In this document: positions 22,201 to 34,200 of the stretch, piece by piece | Layout of the letters: each line of letters begins with the position of its first letter | Numbering within the stretch: position 1 is the stretch's first letter | Origin: Paragonimus skrjabini miyazakii | Taxonomy: Eukaryota > Platyhelminthes > Trematoda > Plagiorchiida > Troglotrematidae | Assembly (NCBI GenBank): GCA_014338405.1 | Contig: JTDE01001502.1 | Location: 1 to 64,000, forward strand | Length of the DNA: 64,000 nucleotides | Direction of reading: 5' to 3' | Notes under the pieces: generated by a model | What the model was told of the DNA's origin: nothing | What the model saw: only the letters and a program-made list of their open reading frames with translations | Database searches by the model: none | Program-made: the position numbers and the translations under genes

Positions 22201-25200
22201 TATGAAGCTACTACTACCACTACTCAGAATGGTTTGTTAGATTTATCATCTATCAAACATTCATAAATTTCGATTTTTAAATGCCTTTTTATCATCCGCA
22301 CTATGTGAAGCTTTCAGCATTTACCATCATGTTCCATTATCTCGTCACATTCCGTGTACGCTGAAAAGAAAATTTATGACGTTTACACTAATATCTGGAG
22401 AATCAAATTGTGTGACTAAGTGAAATAACCTCCAACTATTTGATTCGCTGCTGGGGCTCAGATTTCACTATCTCGTGCGTGTCAGTAATTCATTTTAGCT
22501 TCACTAACCTCGACAGTACTTTACAATTTTGTAGTATGAATATTTGTAATTGCTAGCACAGAACTTGACTTGCAAATCTCACGAAATAAAACTGTCACAC
22601 GATTTGACTTTACAACTCAGATGTTCATTCGGATAAACTATTCAAGGGAAGCACGGGCAAATAACAGTTGATCAAGTTTATTCTTATCGAACAGAAAACC
22701 CACTGCATAACGATCTTATCCGCTTGGTTATCAGCCCTACTGGCATCGCAAAGTTCATTTAGAGAATAATGACCCTTAGTGGAATGTTGAATGCAGAATT
22801 CTATGTTGAATTTTGTTCAACTTTTGTAGATGTTCAAGGCAAGCTACAGTAGTTTTGCACTCCAACCTGTTTGGTAATTCCCAATGAAAATGAAATGTTA
22901 AACAGTCTATACCTTTTTTTATAGAAACCATTGTGATTTAGGGAGCTGCATCACGGACATTGGACGCAGTGCCCATTTCAGGCTGTGCAGACAATAAATC
23001 GATTGTGTATCCTGGTTGTAACTATTCACAGTTTGGTCAGCCGCATGCGATTGTGAATATTGTTTGTGGCTGGACTGATTAAGTGGAATGTGCACTGCAG
23101 TTTGGAATGAATCATGGAGGAATCTTTACGAAATAATTGACAGGTACCAACCAACGTTTGTGAAGAACTTATAGCCGGAAAACGTATGTAACGGAACACC
23201 ATCAACAAAGAAAAATCATGGTTGCGAACTGTTGCGAAATGTTCTTTGGTACAATAGCAAACGAAAGGCCATTTAATATGATCAGCATGCACTATTAACC
23301 GCGAGATAAATCGTTACATGTAGCCTTTGCACAAAAAGAATGAGAACATTTCCACTTCTAAAATATGTACTGTCATGAACATTGGTATTTTGCTTGCTTC
23401 TCACTATTTACTATGGTAAAATGATGCACACTGTTTCTGACAGATGAACGTTGTAGCAAAAGTGAAGACAGCAGTACTGTCAACACGTAATAAATGGTGT
23501 TCCGTACAAATCGGCGTGTTAATGTCACAATGGTAATGAAGTTTGATAGGCGTTTGTCAGTTTGACAGGAAAATCATATGAAGGAATACGGATCGAACGC
23601 CACAAGTTGATATTTGGGCACCATAGTCGTGCATCTAATGGAAATCAAGTTGAAAATGACGAAACGTAAAAAGAAAAGTCAGGCATATAGGAAAAGCACG
23701 GTAAACGTAGCAAAGCAACTAACTGAGTTTGATCACAGTGAAGTGTGTAGGTCATGAGAATACTCAAGGTATACTAAATTATCAAAAATTACGATGAATT
23801 AGGATGACACGGTATACGGAGTGCCTGTTTTACCTCAAATGACCACGTTTTAATGTTTTATTTAAGTAGAGATCGAACCTATCAAGAATCACGTGATACA
23901 TCAACACAATGGAATCTCTCCGGGCGGATTTAGGTTTTCCATTGAGTTTCATGCAATCTGTGAATCCAGTAATGCCAGCTGAGACTGTCCAATAAAGCAA
24001 ACGAACTTAAGAAACCAGAAGACGCCAAAACAATCAAATGTGCTGAGAAAAGTAAACAGAATGATAGTTCTCTATCATCTCAAATACGATCTAACTGGGT
24101 GTGTAAGTGGACAAGAAGGGACAACCAAAATTACGGAACTGTTCAAGGTCATCATGAGTTCGCTATAGCAACTGAATTCAGCCGATATGTAGACAAATTG
24201 CTATAACCCATATCAGGAAAATTTTATGACATACGCAACCATAGTGATGAAGAAGTGAAATTCGAAGTGAGTTGTTATAAACGTTTCAAGCAGTTAGTCC
24301 AGAATACTTTTTAGCAGAAGCAAATGTAAGCAGAAGAGGTATATAAGCCATCTGCAGATAAATCGAACAGGCTGCAACAGATTATCAACATACTGCAACG
24401 TGTGGTCGAAACCAGCAAGCGCGAACGGGTTGAATCCGAACTGGGTGACAGGGCGTGCTGCAGTGTTTTCGGCGCCGTTTTACTCTTCGTTTGTGTAGGT
24501 CGTGTGCATGGCTTACTGGACCTTTGGATCATGCCGGTTTATGTTGTTTCTTTTTACAGGATTGTTGTTGGAACCTCTACTTCGGGAGAACGCTGTCCCC
24601 CGCTGTCTCTACGTTGCCCCACGGTTAGTCCGCAAGTGTAACGGACAATCAGAGAAGAAACAGCCATCTTACACGTTACGATACCAAGCACATTGATTAA
24701 ACTCTGCGGAAGGATTAGTTTACTACAACAAACGTGGCTGCCGAAATGCCACTATTCACAAATATGTCGACCTCCCAAAAAATACCGTTCACTATGCTCA
24801 TTTTGTTGTAAAAACGGGTAAATTATGATGTGATTGCATGAATTTAATTACCCCACCCCTCTAAGAGCAAAAGGAACGTGATAATCGTTTCATGTGAGTT
24901 ATTCTAGGGAAATATTGTTACATCATCGGACTGCTCCGAATGTTACATTATCCATTTGTTGGGCAAAGCCTGCTGCAGTCAGTAGTTTTCTCTCCAAAGT
25001 GACTCACAAAATTCATTAGTACACGAAGCGTACTAATGGCGTACCAGTCATTTGAACTGGGCAGTCGTATTAATAGCAAATAACATTTAACATAGTTCCC
25101 AGGCTCACCGGGAAAAGTCGAAATGATTGGAAATACATACATCACTTGCGCCAGCTAACAAACGTAATCTACCGTTACACTGTCATAGCAGTGGTAGCCC

Positions 25201-27747
25201 GTACTTTTCAAATCACTAATCAAACCGTCATTTTACCATGGCGATGCCCAAAATGATAGCAGTGTCGCACTAATTTGTAAAGTCGTAGTGAACTCTCATG
25301 TAGAATAGTCAGTTTGATTGTCATTAGTATTGACAAGAATTCAAGTTAGTGTTGTTGTAAATGCTTGATGAAACTCACTCATCGGTTAACCGGTGTGTTT
25401 GTTGGTTGAATTCAAATTGACTTCAAATCGACAGGGTTTCAACACGTTACTGAATGTTAACAAAACACAACAAAAGCGTCTCTCTCTCTCTCTTAGTAGA
25501 TAGTGATTGACTGTTGAAAGTTGCGTCACCTACTTCCTTATTTTTAGAAAGCTAGTTCGATAAAAATGTGCTGTGAAAAAATAGTGCAATCTGCCAAATT
25601 ATTAGATCAAACATTCTTGTTTCTTGTCACAACAGTTTGGCTTAGAATTGTGGAACAATTCCACAAACGGGAAACTCACGGTGCCTCACAGTTTATCAAT
25701 TTCCTAACCTTGACGGACTGCACAACTGTATTCCTACAAGACATAAAATGACAAAATGAAGCGCCAAACTGTACGTTGTTCTTGCAATCTAGGTTGTCGT
25801 TCACTCTTATTTCAACTTGATATACATTCCATACACAAATTATAATCACCCAAAACTGCCTGCTATCGTTATTGTTCAGAACTTGAATGCATTTCATTGA
25901 GCATACTAACATTGTTCTTATTGGTTGAGCTGTTTGAGCCAGAACTTTTGAACATATACACGGTTACGTCTTCTACTCCTTCGATCAAGTTCAAACACGA
26001 TGGTGTTCTAGTAATGTTGAAGTATTAATAACTGTTGTCTGCTTGTGTACAATTTATCAGATTTTTTGGTTTAGCAACCCCAATGCCAATATGTACATCC
26101 ATTTAGATTAACTTATCTTGTATCATCGATTTTGAATATGGCGCCAGCAGTTTGAAGGTTCTCAGTGACACGACAGAGAGAATGAGTTGCCAGAGTTGCT
26201 AAGGTATCGGACGGTGACATACAATGGTCATCCCACTTCTTTGCCATACTATACTATCAAACAAAATTGCACTACATCACAGAGTTTCCATTCAATAAAT
26301 CGACATGAATTAACTCGGCATTTCAAACAAAAAATTAACATCCCACTGCAAAAGTAGAATTGCATTGTTCAGCAAGAAGGATTCAATCAGAATGTGACTT
26401 ATTGTTGCAGATAATGTGTTCCTCAAATTTACGCATTGGTAAATAACGTGGCGATTTTGTCCTTCAGTTTGAGTATGAAACTAGTTCTCTTTCCACGAAA
26501 ACCCTAACACTCTTTCAGAATCACTGGTTTGCACGTAAACTGCATTGGTGAGACGGGCACTGGTAAGTGGTAGCATTCCTTACTACCTCTGCTGTATAAA
26601 ACTAAACATGATTTCACACAAGCTATTGGGGTGGAATGAACACTCGAAAACGGACTGGAGAAAACTGCTTTAAACTATTTGATTCATGTGAGAATGAAGT
26701 ACATGTACACCTGTTTCTGAAAGCGCGCAATGCTGGTTTGAAATGACTAATCGTGATCATCACAACGAAACATCCTAAGTGAGGATTCATATGAGGTAAC
26801 ACGATTCAGAATGTCAGTTCGAAATTGACCAGGTAAAATTTAAAAAAAGTGTCTAATAATGGACTAAGCAAGAAGTTTGTGTGAACTTTGAAAGATTGAA
26901 TCAGGTTTTACAGACAAGGAGAATAATAAGTTTATTTCTCGGAATTAACCTTACCAAACGATAAATGGAACCACTATGAAAAGCGGATAGGAACGACGCT
27001 TGCTGATTTGCTCATGTCAATGACAGAAACTGAAGCACCCTCGCAGTTTCCTTTGCACTTATATTATGTGTATACTTCCTTATGTTTCCATGATGTCTAT
27101 AGATGAACGACATGGTAAGACGACTAGACCGCTGCCGTTACTTACATGTGAACCAGAAAACCGCAGCTGTCGACTATCTTTAGACGATCTCATCAGTGCC
27201 AGAATGATAGACCAATAAAAAGACCTATGAATAGAAGCCAGTCTGGACCGGCCAGAGCATGAAACTTACAGGCTGTACGCCGGCGGAGAACATTGCGCGT
27301 TTCGTCCCCAGTGGAGTTTACAGTGAAGGGGTGTTTATTTCTTCTGCCTACGCTAAGGGAATGCAAAACGCTCTATGGACAGACACGGCTGTCAACAGAT
27401 ACCAATAAGCAAAGCTGCCGGGTTCAGAAAGGAGAAAATCTACACTAAACTGTTGCTCAGAAATGATCATTCTTAGGTGCAGACTAATCGCATCAATGAA
27501 GCAAACCTGGAATTCAAATGAAATTCTTGTCCTTGATAGAAACAGCCTTCTAACCATACCGTCATTTGAGTTACACCCACTTGTTAACACAAAATCACAT
27601 AGTATTTATCAATTTAGTTGTGAGGACGGTCAAAATCAAAACAGCAAAATGAGGGAACATTTAACTGTATAGCCTAATTCATCCGTCCTGGATTTGTGCA
27701 AACTTCTGACTTTGTCTGTTGTTAGACACGTTCTGACGAAATCCCTT
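19276..27747. other. No gene recognised; contains the longest non-repeat open frame
   Basis: About 8.5 kb without a supported gene. The longest frame (20046-20471, +, 141 codons) has no domain or motif I know. At this base composition and window size about one frame of that length is expected by chance, so I do not call it. A short (TC)n run lies at 25479-25493. No SINE, LINE or RNA gene was recognised. Confidence 0.45.
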
Positions 27748-28110
27748 GGGTTACTTTCAAGTGAAACATCACCCACAATCGATCGAAACTATCGCATTCC
27801 CATAAACTTTCTAGTCGACCGCTTTCGAAAAGATCAACTAGACTCCAGTTTCGCTCTCTTTAGAGCTCGTCAGTAGTGCATATCCTCACCACTGCCGGAA
27901 CTAGAACCCCGGCCACACTGTTCATGAGGCAATCGTGTTTACCACTGCGCCGTTGACTTCACGTTAGGCACGACGAATTATCATATGTGAACGCTCAACT
28001 ACTTTCAGTTGTGAGCAATTTTCAGGTTGCCCGATCGTCCTGATTGGAGACACAAATACTGTCTGTTAACTCCAATCGATAACCCTTGGGTTAATTTAAA
28101 TCAGCATCTC
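27748..28110 (-). mobile_element. Hammerhead tRNA-SINE, near full length (S3)
   Basis: Minus-oriented copy. In sense order: leader and 5' region (28110-28040), tRNA-like part with an A box near 27945-27955 and a B-box sequence GGTTCTAGTTCC near 27895-27910, an intact-core hammerhead (27879-27835), and a 3' body ending near 27750. Its 3' end reads GGTTACTTTCAAG (plus-strand view) instead of the GGATTTTGATTTTC seen at 42 kb. This is a subfamily feature shared with the copy at 63.6 kb. The sense 5' end runs past the ATAACCC segment into leader-like sequence, so the end is approximate. It lies alone, with no folded partner. Confidence 0.85.
27835..27879 (-). ncRNA. Hammerhead ribozyme (type I), core intact, SINE S3
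   Basis: On the minus strand the parts are GCACTA, CTGACGA, stem II GCTCT-AAAG-AGAGC, GAAA, CTGGAG, TC and TAGTTG. All core positions are present and stem II is five perfect pairs. Compared with the 42-kb copies, change falls in the stem II loop (AATG to AAAG), in stem III (ACTCGAGT to ACTGGAGT) and in the distal end of stem I (four contiguous pairs kept). Change confined to loops and stem ends fits a functional RNA that decayed only slightly after insertion. Cleavage would follow the TC. Confidence 0.8.
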
Positions 28111-31100
28111 GAATTGTAATACTCTACACAAATTCGTTTTACTGGGATATTCACAATTGGCCACCTCAAGCCAGCCATGTGAGTACACAAACAACTGTTT
28201 GCAAACTCTTGTCTCCCACGGGCTCAGTAGTTTAACATGATTGTTTCCAGCCTGTATTACATTCTCCACCTCATCTCGGTTAGTGCGTTTTCGCAGTGGC
28301 GTGGTAATCTGAGATTCTAGCACATAACAGTGTCCGTCTAATATTTTCAAAGAACTTTCAGTATTTGTAATATTATTTCAAAAAGGACCAGCGCAAAAAC
28401 AACTAGTATAATGTGATCGTTTATCCGTAAATTGGGGGAGCCCTTATTTAATAGCAAAACGTCGCAGCCCATTATATTCTATTGATAATGTGATGAACCA
28501 GAAGCCAGCTATGTGCATGGCATGACATTGCGATCAGGACAGAATGCGTACGAGATGTGTCAACAACAGCAGAATCGGTATGTGGATCACTGAGAGAACG
28601 AAGAGAGTTTGAGTGACTGTTATTGCGAACAAAACAATCCTTGAAGCGGGATTAGTGTAGTGTGATCGAACAATCAAGCTCTACTACTTGTAAACGGTCG
28701 GACGGATACGAGAAGTTTGGTACTAAAATGGCCGGGGGGAAATAGAAGAAGGAACAATGGGATACAATCTGACAAGAAATAAGGTTTTCCATATACGAAT
28801 TTGGCAGTGACAACCGTGACTTCTCAAGACTTTCGTTGTGTGCACGTGATTGTTTGTGCTTCATGTAATGTTGAAGCATGTACCACGTGTTTTGATTTCC
28901 TGAATGAACAAACACTGTGCATCTGCGTCCGTGGCTTAATGCACTGGTGGCGTATTGCGAGGGTGACGTTGTAGCTGATCACAGTATACCTCAGACAGTC
29001 TTATGTAAATTAGTTTATTCAGTGGATTTCCATAGCACAAAAACCACCTTTGTCGCTCCCCAAAATATCAGACATGACAACCGATGAGGCTGTTGACTGT
29101 GAGGCCTACATCCGCACGAGGGCCAGTGGGTAAAATTTAAATATTCTGTTTAATGCGTACTGCTCCGGTAACGGCTTTTCCAAAGTACACCATTCGCACT
29201 TAGAGATAAGTTGTTAGCTGGTTGCCGGGTCATTCAAGAGATACGAATGCTATGTACACCAAATATAAGACAATGGTAGAAGGATTAGAAGAGTATTGCA
29301 TCCGACTGGACCTCGGGGCATGACGAGACTGGTTACTCACTAAAGTCACCAACATACAGTTATTAACGGCAATTTTTTTAATAATCCAGTTTGTTGATTT
29401 GCGTGTGACAGGAAGTTCACTGAAAGAGAAATTATTTGGAGTCGCTGATACATCAAGTACCTAGACAATGATAGCAGGGAACGGTTGATCTGTTCACATC
29501 TTTCAAGTGAATCTGTCGGAATCCACTATGGCTTTTACAGTTGTTGATTAGTGGGTGAACAGATATGCAAACGTTTCAGCGGAATAATCATTAGAAAATA
29601 TTGTCGATTTTGTTCAAAGCTTGTTTTTTTCAGCATCGTCAGGGAGCAGTGAAAGAAGTCAGAAGAATACAGTAAGCAAATAAACAGACTTGCAGTTTAA
29701 GAATGCCGTCAGCCAGATTCTGTAGAATAAATTGACTCGAAAGTTACACAGCCAAGTCGTTTGAACGTCAATCACAGTGTATCGCACTATGTACAGCAAT
29801 CGGTGAACATCAAGATGTGGCCGATGTATAACTGGTTGAATAGCCTCAATCAAGAATGCATAAAGCAACAATGTAATCATTAGGGATCACATCGTCGAAG
29901 TAATATTAGGAATGATTTGAATCGGCAAACATTAAGCTTACTGCCATTCTGTCGGATATATATAATTCGAGGTTTAGTTTTTGAGTGTTAAGATTATGTG
30001 AAGATTCAAGTACGGTATGCCGCAACAAACCTCGTATAACAAAAAATATACATAGGGATATGTACTGTGGTGTATGCCAATCATTACAAAAGAACACCAT
30101 ACTAAGTATAAGCTTGAAAAAATTCATTTCGAAACAACAATTTAGGCCAATGCAGAGACGAGTCGATTCTCGTTTCAAAAAACAGCAAATTATAAATGGA
30201 CCAGTTTATCTTGTCATACTATTTAAAATTCTCACATACTCAGCATTATAGAGTTAACTGCTTCTAATGCATAATTTTGATAAAGTGTTATGTAGAACTT
30301 CGTTATATCTTGAAACGTAGGAAAAGCTTTTAATCCTAGTTTTGATTGATGCAATACATGCTTATGAACTGCTCGCTGAGAAGCTGACGGACGCTGTACA
30401 CTATGGCCCCAGCCGAACCTAGTTAACCTTGGGAATCTGTTTCTCAGTTGACGAACTGGCTTGCAATTCCATACTCGAAATGTCATCCTATAAACAATGA
30501 ATTCGCAATCGTTCATCACAAGCTGGGAGGGGGAAAGCAGAACTTTAAGGCCACCTCAACATGTGGAAAAAACATGGACTAAAAGAGTCCTGGTCATTTG
30601 TTATGCTCAGTTAAACGTGGAAACATATTTGGTGGAAGTTTATGTTTCAGTCAATAATGGTGCTGTTAAGATCGGTTGCACGATACTTCAACTTGGGATA
30701 CAAAAGTTACCAGCTTGAATTTTGTCCAGCTGGTGACCGTCAAATTCATCAAGATGGATAGGTGCTTTTCCATTCACCCTTTGAAGGTTTATATAAAACT
30801 TAGTAAACCTAGGATAAATCTTCACCTACCCACATCAACCAGACAAGCATAATATTCATGGGTTGAAACAAAACTGATCAAAACTCTTATAATTTTTTTC
30901 TTCATCCATCTCATAACAGACGTAAGAATGTTTATCGATCATAGGCCCCAAAAATAATGTTCCATTCGTCAAGAAATGTTTTGAAATATTTTTAAGAATA
31001 ACTCCCACTGGTACACGTACGCGTAAGTAGTGGCCTATGAGTGGGTGTTACTATACATAATGAGAAACCGAGATTATCTGTTGATCAGCCATTGATTTCG

Positions 31101-33764
31101 AGGGAACATATGTTGCTCTAACCAAGACACGACGTCAATATTCCAACATTACTACAGAAGATTGTGACTTCCTTTGAAAATGAGAACCACTCATAATATT
31201 TTATTTGAATTTCCAGCGTTGTAACTGTATATAATTAGGAATAACAATTCAGTTTCATTTGGTTTGGTGTTGTATCACTTCGGTTCATTTATCTTTGCAA
31301 CCATTCTACGTCTCGAGTTGTTTCATTGTGAAATGGACAATTCAAAGAAAGAATTTACCAAAGTCGAACCTATCAGCATCTCTTTTGATTCTCTCCTCTA
31401 TCAGCTGTATCCAGGCGAACTAATACCGGTTCAGTTAGAGAGTCATTTCTAGAACAATCACTATAAGAAGATTGTACAAAAGGTCTGCTATCCATGACTC
31501 CCAATTCGTGCATTTCTCTCGAAAGCACAAAACTGGTTACCACGAAGTAAAAACGAGCGTAATTTTGTTGCTTAGTTACCTAAGTTATGGGTATGCAGTA
31601 CAATTTCATTTTGGGTTATACTCGTTTACAATATTCTATTTTACTAAAGTATCGTTGTCTCAAACACCTGGAAATTGAATGTCTGTGGCTATATCCACTG
31701 TCGAATGTAATTTCATAAGCTTATCTACGGTTACAGTGTACGAAACGTTACTCTGGAAAACATTACTTGGTTTACGTATTCTCTGAGACTTTGTCAAGAA
31801 AATGTATTTACTCTTGTAAAACCAGCTGAATACGTTCAGTAGTGATGAGTCATCTACTAGATGTGTCTGAAAGTATTGACAAGTAAGGCCATTTTTACTA
31901 AATTTCGAAATAGTTCAACTTTCATCGTCTATTCTGCTTTAACCGTCAAGCAGAAATTAGTTGACAGAAGACATACGCTCGCAGTATTTTTTATCCGCTG
32001 AAATTCCAAGCGTTTACTTAGTTGTCTGCTTCACATAAAAACCAAACTGAAATAAAGAGCACGCCACCGACAGTATTCATAGTGTTGCCAGTTGCGATTT
32101 CGTCACACTCCAGTTGATTTCAGATGAAACTAAATTACCTGATTATTGGAAATCATTGAAGGCAGCATTTCATGAAACAAAGCTGCGCTCGATAACTTAC
32201 TATCTTAAATTGACACAGTGTTATACAATAACATCAAAGAAGTTATTTGAAAGGATACGAACAAACAGTGAAGTGAATAGATACCCAAGGGGCAGGACTT
32301 TGTTCCCATTGTGACCACAGACGAGATGGACACGTGTTAATTGGGTGGGATTGCTCGAACAGAAACACTTTTTCGCAGGGATTGGATGTGCGTGGTCTGC
32401 TACAGTGATCTCGTGGTCTGAATCATTTACTTTTGAACACACAAATCTTGTAGGTGTGAACGAATTGTCTAAGTCCTATGTAGGATGTACCACGTGATTT
32501 TTCTCAAAGCAGTGGTCGAAGCAAGCTAGGCAGGTTGAAAGTCCCCGTTTGACTATGTGTTGGTCACACTTAACCGGGTGGGCTATAATGGACGTTCTCT
32601 GTTGTTTCTGAACAAAATCCCACCGGTAAGCATTCAGGGATTCTTTATACAGAAAATCTGGTAGAGCAACCAATCCAAGTTGGACCAGGAAATTGATGAA
32701 TGAATGGTCAAAAATGTGACAATGTTGGGCAAATTGTCTTTCAGCTTAAGAATTGCCGTAAGGTACGGGTAAGGTGTTACAACTGAACTTGCTTCGACAT
32801 AGGTAATGTTGTTTGGTTTAATCAAATTGGGTGTCATCAACTCGACTGCTGAGTCCCTCTTGTATGGCGGTGTCAGGTAAACATTTCAGCAGGTATCTCG
32901 CTTACACATCTTGGTTACATACTTCCTCTGGATGGACCTTAAACAGTACATTTGTATATATTTTTAAACGCACTTGTCTTTTTAATACATTGGATGAATT
33001 GGTGAAATTTATTATCATACTCATTTATTTGTTCCCGTTAACAAAATTGATGATCGGATTAACATTGAGTTCGTCGAGTGCACAAGAATGCCTCCTAAGA
33101 ATTGACAAACTCTGATGTATGCCAGCAACTACCAAGGCTGCTCATTCAATTCATAGTGAAAACAAATTCAAAGTTTAACGACAGTAACCATATATATATA
33201 TATCTGATATATAATGACAGCAGTAACTAGAATGCTACTGAAAATAAGAAATACGAATGAGAACGCGAAATACATACGGACACATAAGATTATATCATCC
33301 TTATCAACGTTAGTCAACCGCAAAAAACTCTTCAAATAGAAACCGTCTAAAAATTTGGAAATAAGATCAACACGACTTAATGAAGTAGCTACGTTGGCCA
33401 CTATGTTAATGACTCAAATTGAGCGAGTCCGAACTACTGTACACAGATGCTCGAACAGACTGACTTGAAAGTAAATTTAAGTGGCTCAGTCACCTCGAAA
33501 GAAGGCAAAGTAACTGTCCTATAACTTTCAATCAATGAACAAATAATTAGTATTTCTCCGTTCAAATGGAAGCAACTAAAGGCATTAAATTACCTGGGTA
33601 ACATTTTAAGTGTTAGCTAATAGTACATCATTTCGGCTAAAAATGTTGAGCATGCATTGAATGCCAGCTTCATCATTGTTGTACGACTTTGTAACCAGTT
33701 CATTTCGTAGAGAAGCATTTGAACTAAATGTTGCCCCCGTTACAAATCGACAAAGTTACCTTTA
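28111..33764. other. No gene recognised
   Basis: About 5.6 kb without a supported gene. Open frames reach 95 codons (30232-30519, -) and lack known domains. A short (TA)n run lies at 33190-33203. Nothing else could be assigned. Confidence 0.45.
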
Positions 33765-33890
33765 ACTGCTAAGCCCCGTAATAGACCTCTGGCCATACAT
33801 TCCTGAGGGAACCGTGTTGACCGCTGAGCTACTGACCTTACACAAAGCACGGCTGAATTAGCATATTTGCCAACTTTCCTACTAATTCGC
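33765..33890 (-). mobile_element. Old hammerhead SINE, tRNA-like part (antisense arm, S5)
   Basis: Diverged minus-oriented copy of the tRNA-like region. The plus-strand signatures are GAGGGAACCGTGTTGACCGC, CTACTGACCTTACACAAAGC and ACGGCTGAATTAGCATATTT. They align to the same order in the young copies (GAGGCAACCGTGTTTACCAC and so on). It is followed at once by a plus-oriented 3' half, the same head-on arrangement as at 3 kb and 42 kb. Confidence 0.7.
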
Positions 33891-33907
33891 CATAAGATTA
33901 TGGTTTA

Positions 33908-34022
33908 CTGATGAGATGTAACAAGAGAAAACTTTGCGTTTAGTACTCCTGTTTGTTCGTCTGTAAGAGATTGAAAGCTGCCATCAGTTGTGGGTGATGG
34001 TCAGATCATATCAATTGCAATC
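33908..34022 (+). mobile_element. Old hammerhead SINE, 3' half (sense arm, S5)
   Basis: Plus-oriented 3' half of the SINE, starting at the hammerhead: CTGATGAGATGTAACAAGAG, then AAAACTTTGCGTTTAGTAC, and ending GTTGTGGGTGATGGTC. It aligns along its length to the young copies but is heavily mutated. The stem II and GAAA positions are damaged, so no active ribozyme is expected. Confidence 0.65.
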
Positions 34023-34084
34023 CCCAACTAATTACCAAAAATCCTAAAAGTTGCTTGATTCGAACAATGTTTTTTAACAGCAAC

Positions 34085-34200
34085 AGGGGTTTGTTGAAAG
34101 CTTATCTGTAGTTGTTGAAAATCACCGGAGTAGTCGTCACACAAACGGTATAGCGAATAAGCCTGTTTTCAGTTACATATCATCAGGCTAGTTACAACAT
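34085..34200 (-). mobile_element. Possible Penelope-like element terminal segment
   Basis: On the minus strand the segment has CCTGATGATATG, then ACTGAAAACAGGC, TTATTCGCT, and later CTCCGGTGATTTTC. In the main PLE (10105-10165) the order is ACTGAAAACAGTCTG, TTTGCTGAAACG, TTTCCGGGGATTTTT. The shared order and spacing suggest a diverged PLE 3' end. No protein part was found next to it, so this stays tentative. Confidence 0.35.

Noticed and set aside
27743..28093. CCCTTGGGTTA on both sides of SINE S3, looking like an 11-bp target-site duplication
   Set aside because: The right copy corresponds to the family's own leader (ATAACCCCGGGATTAGG at 63.5 kb), and the left copy overlaps the GGTTACTTTC subfamily 3' end. 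The match is probably coincidental.
33190..33203. (TA)n runs here and at 45562-45578, and (TC)n at 25479-25493
   Set aside because: Short, ordinary microsatellites with no link to an element end that I can show.
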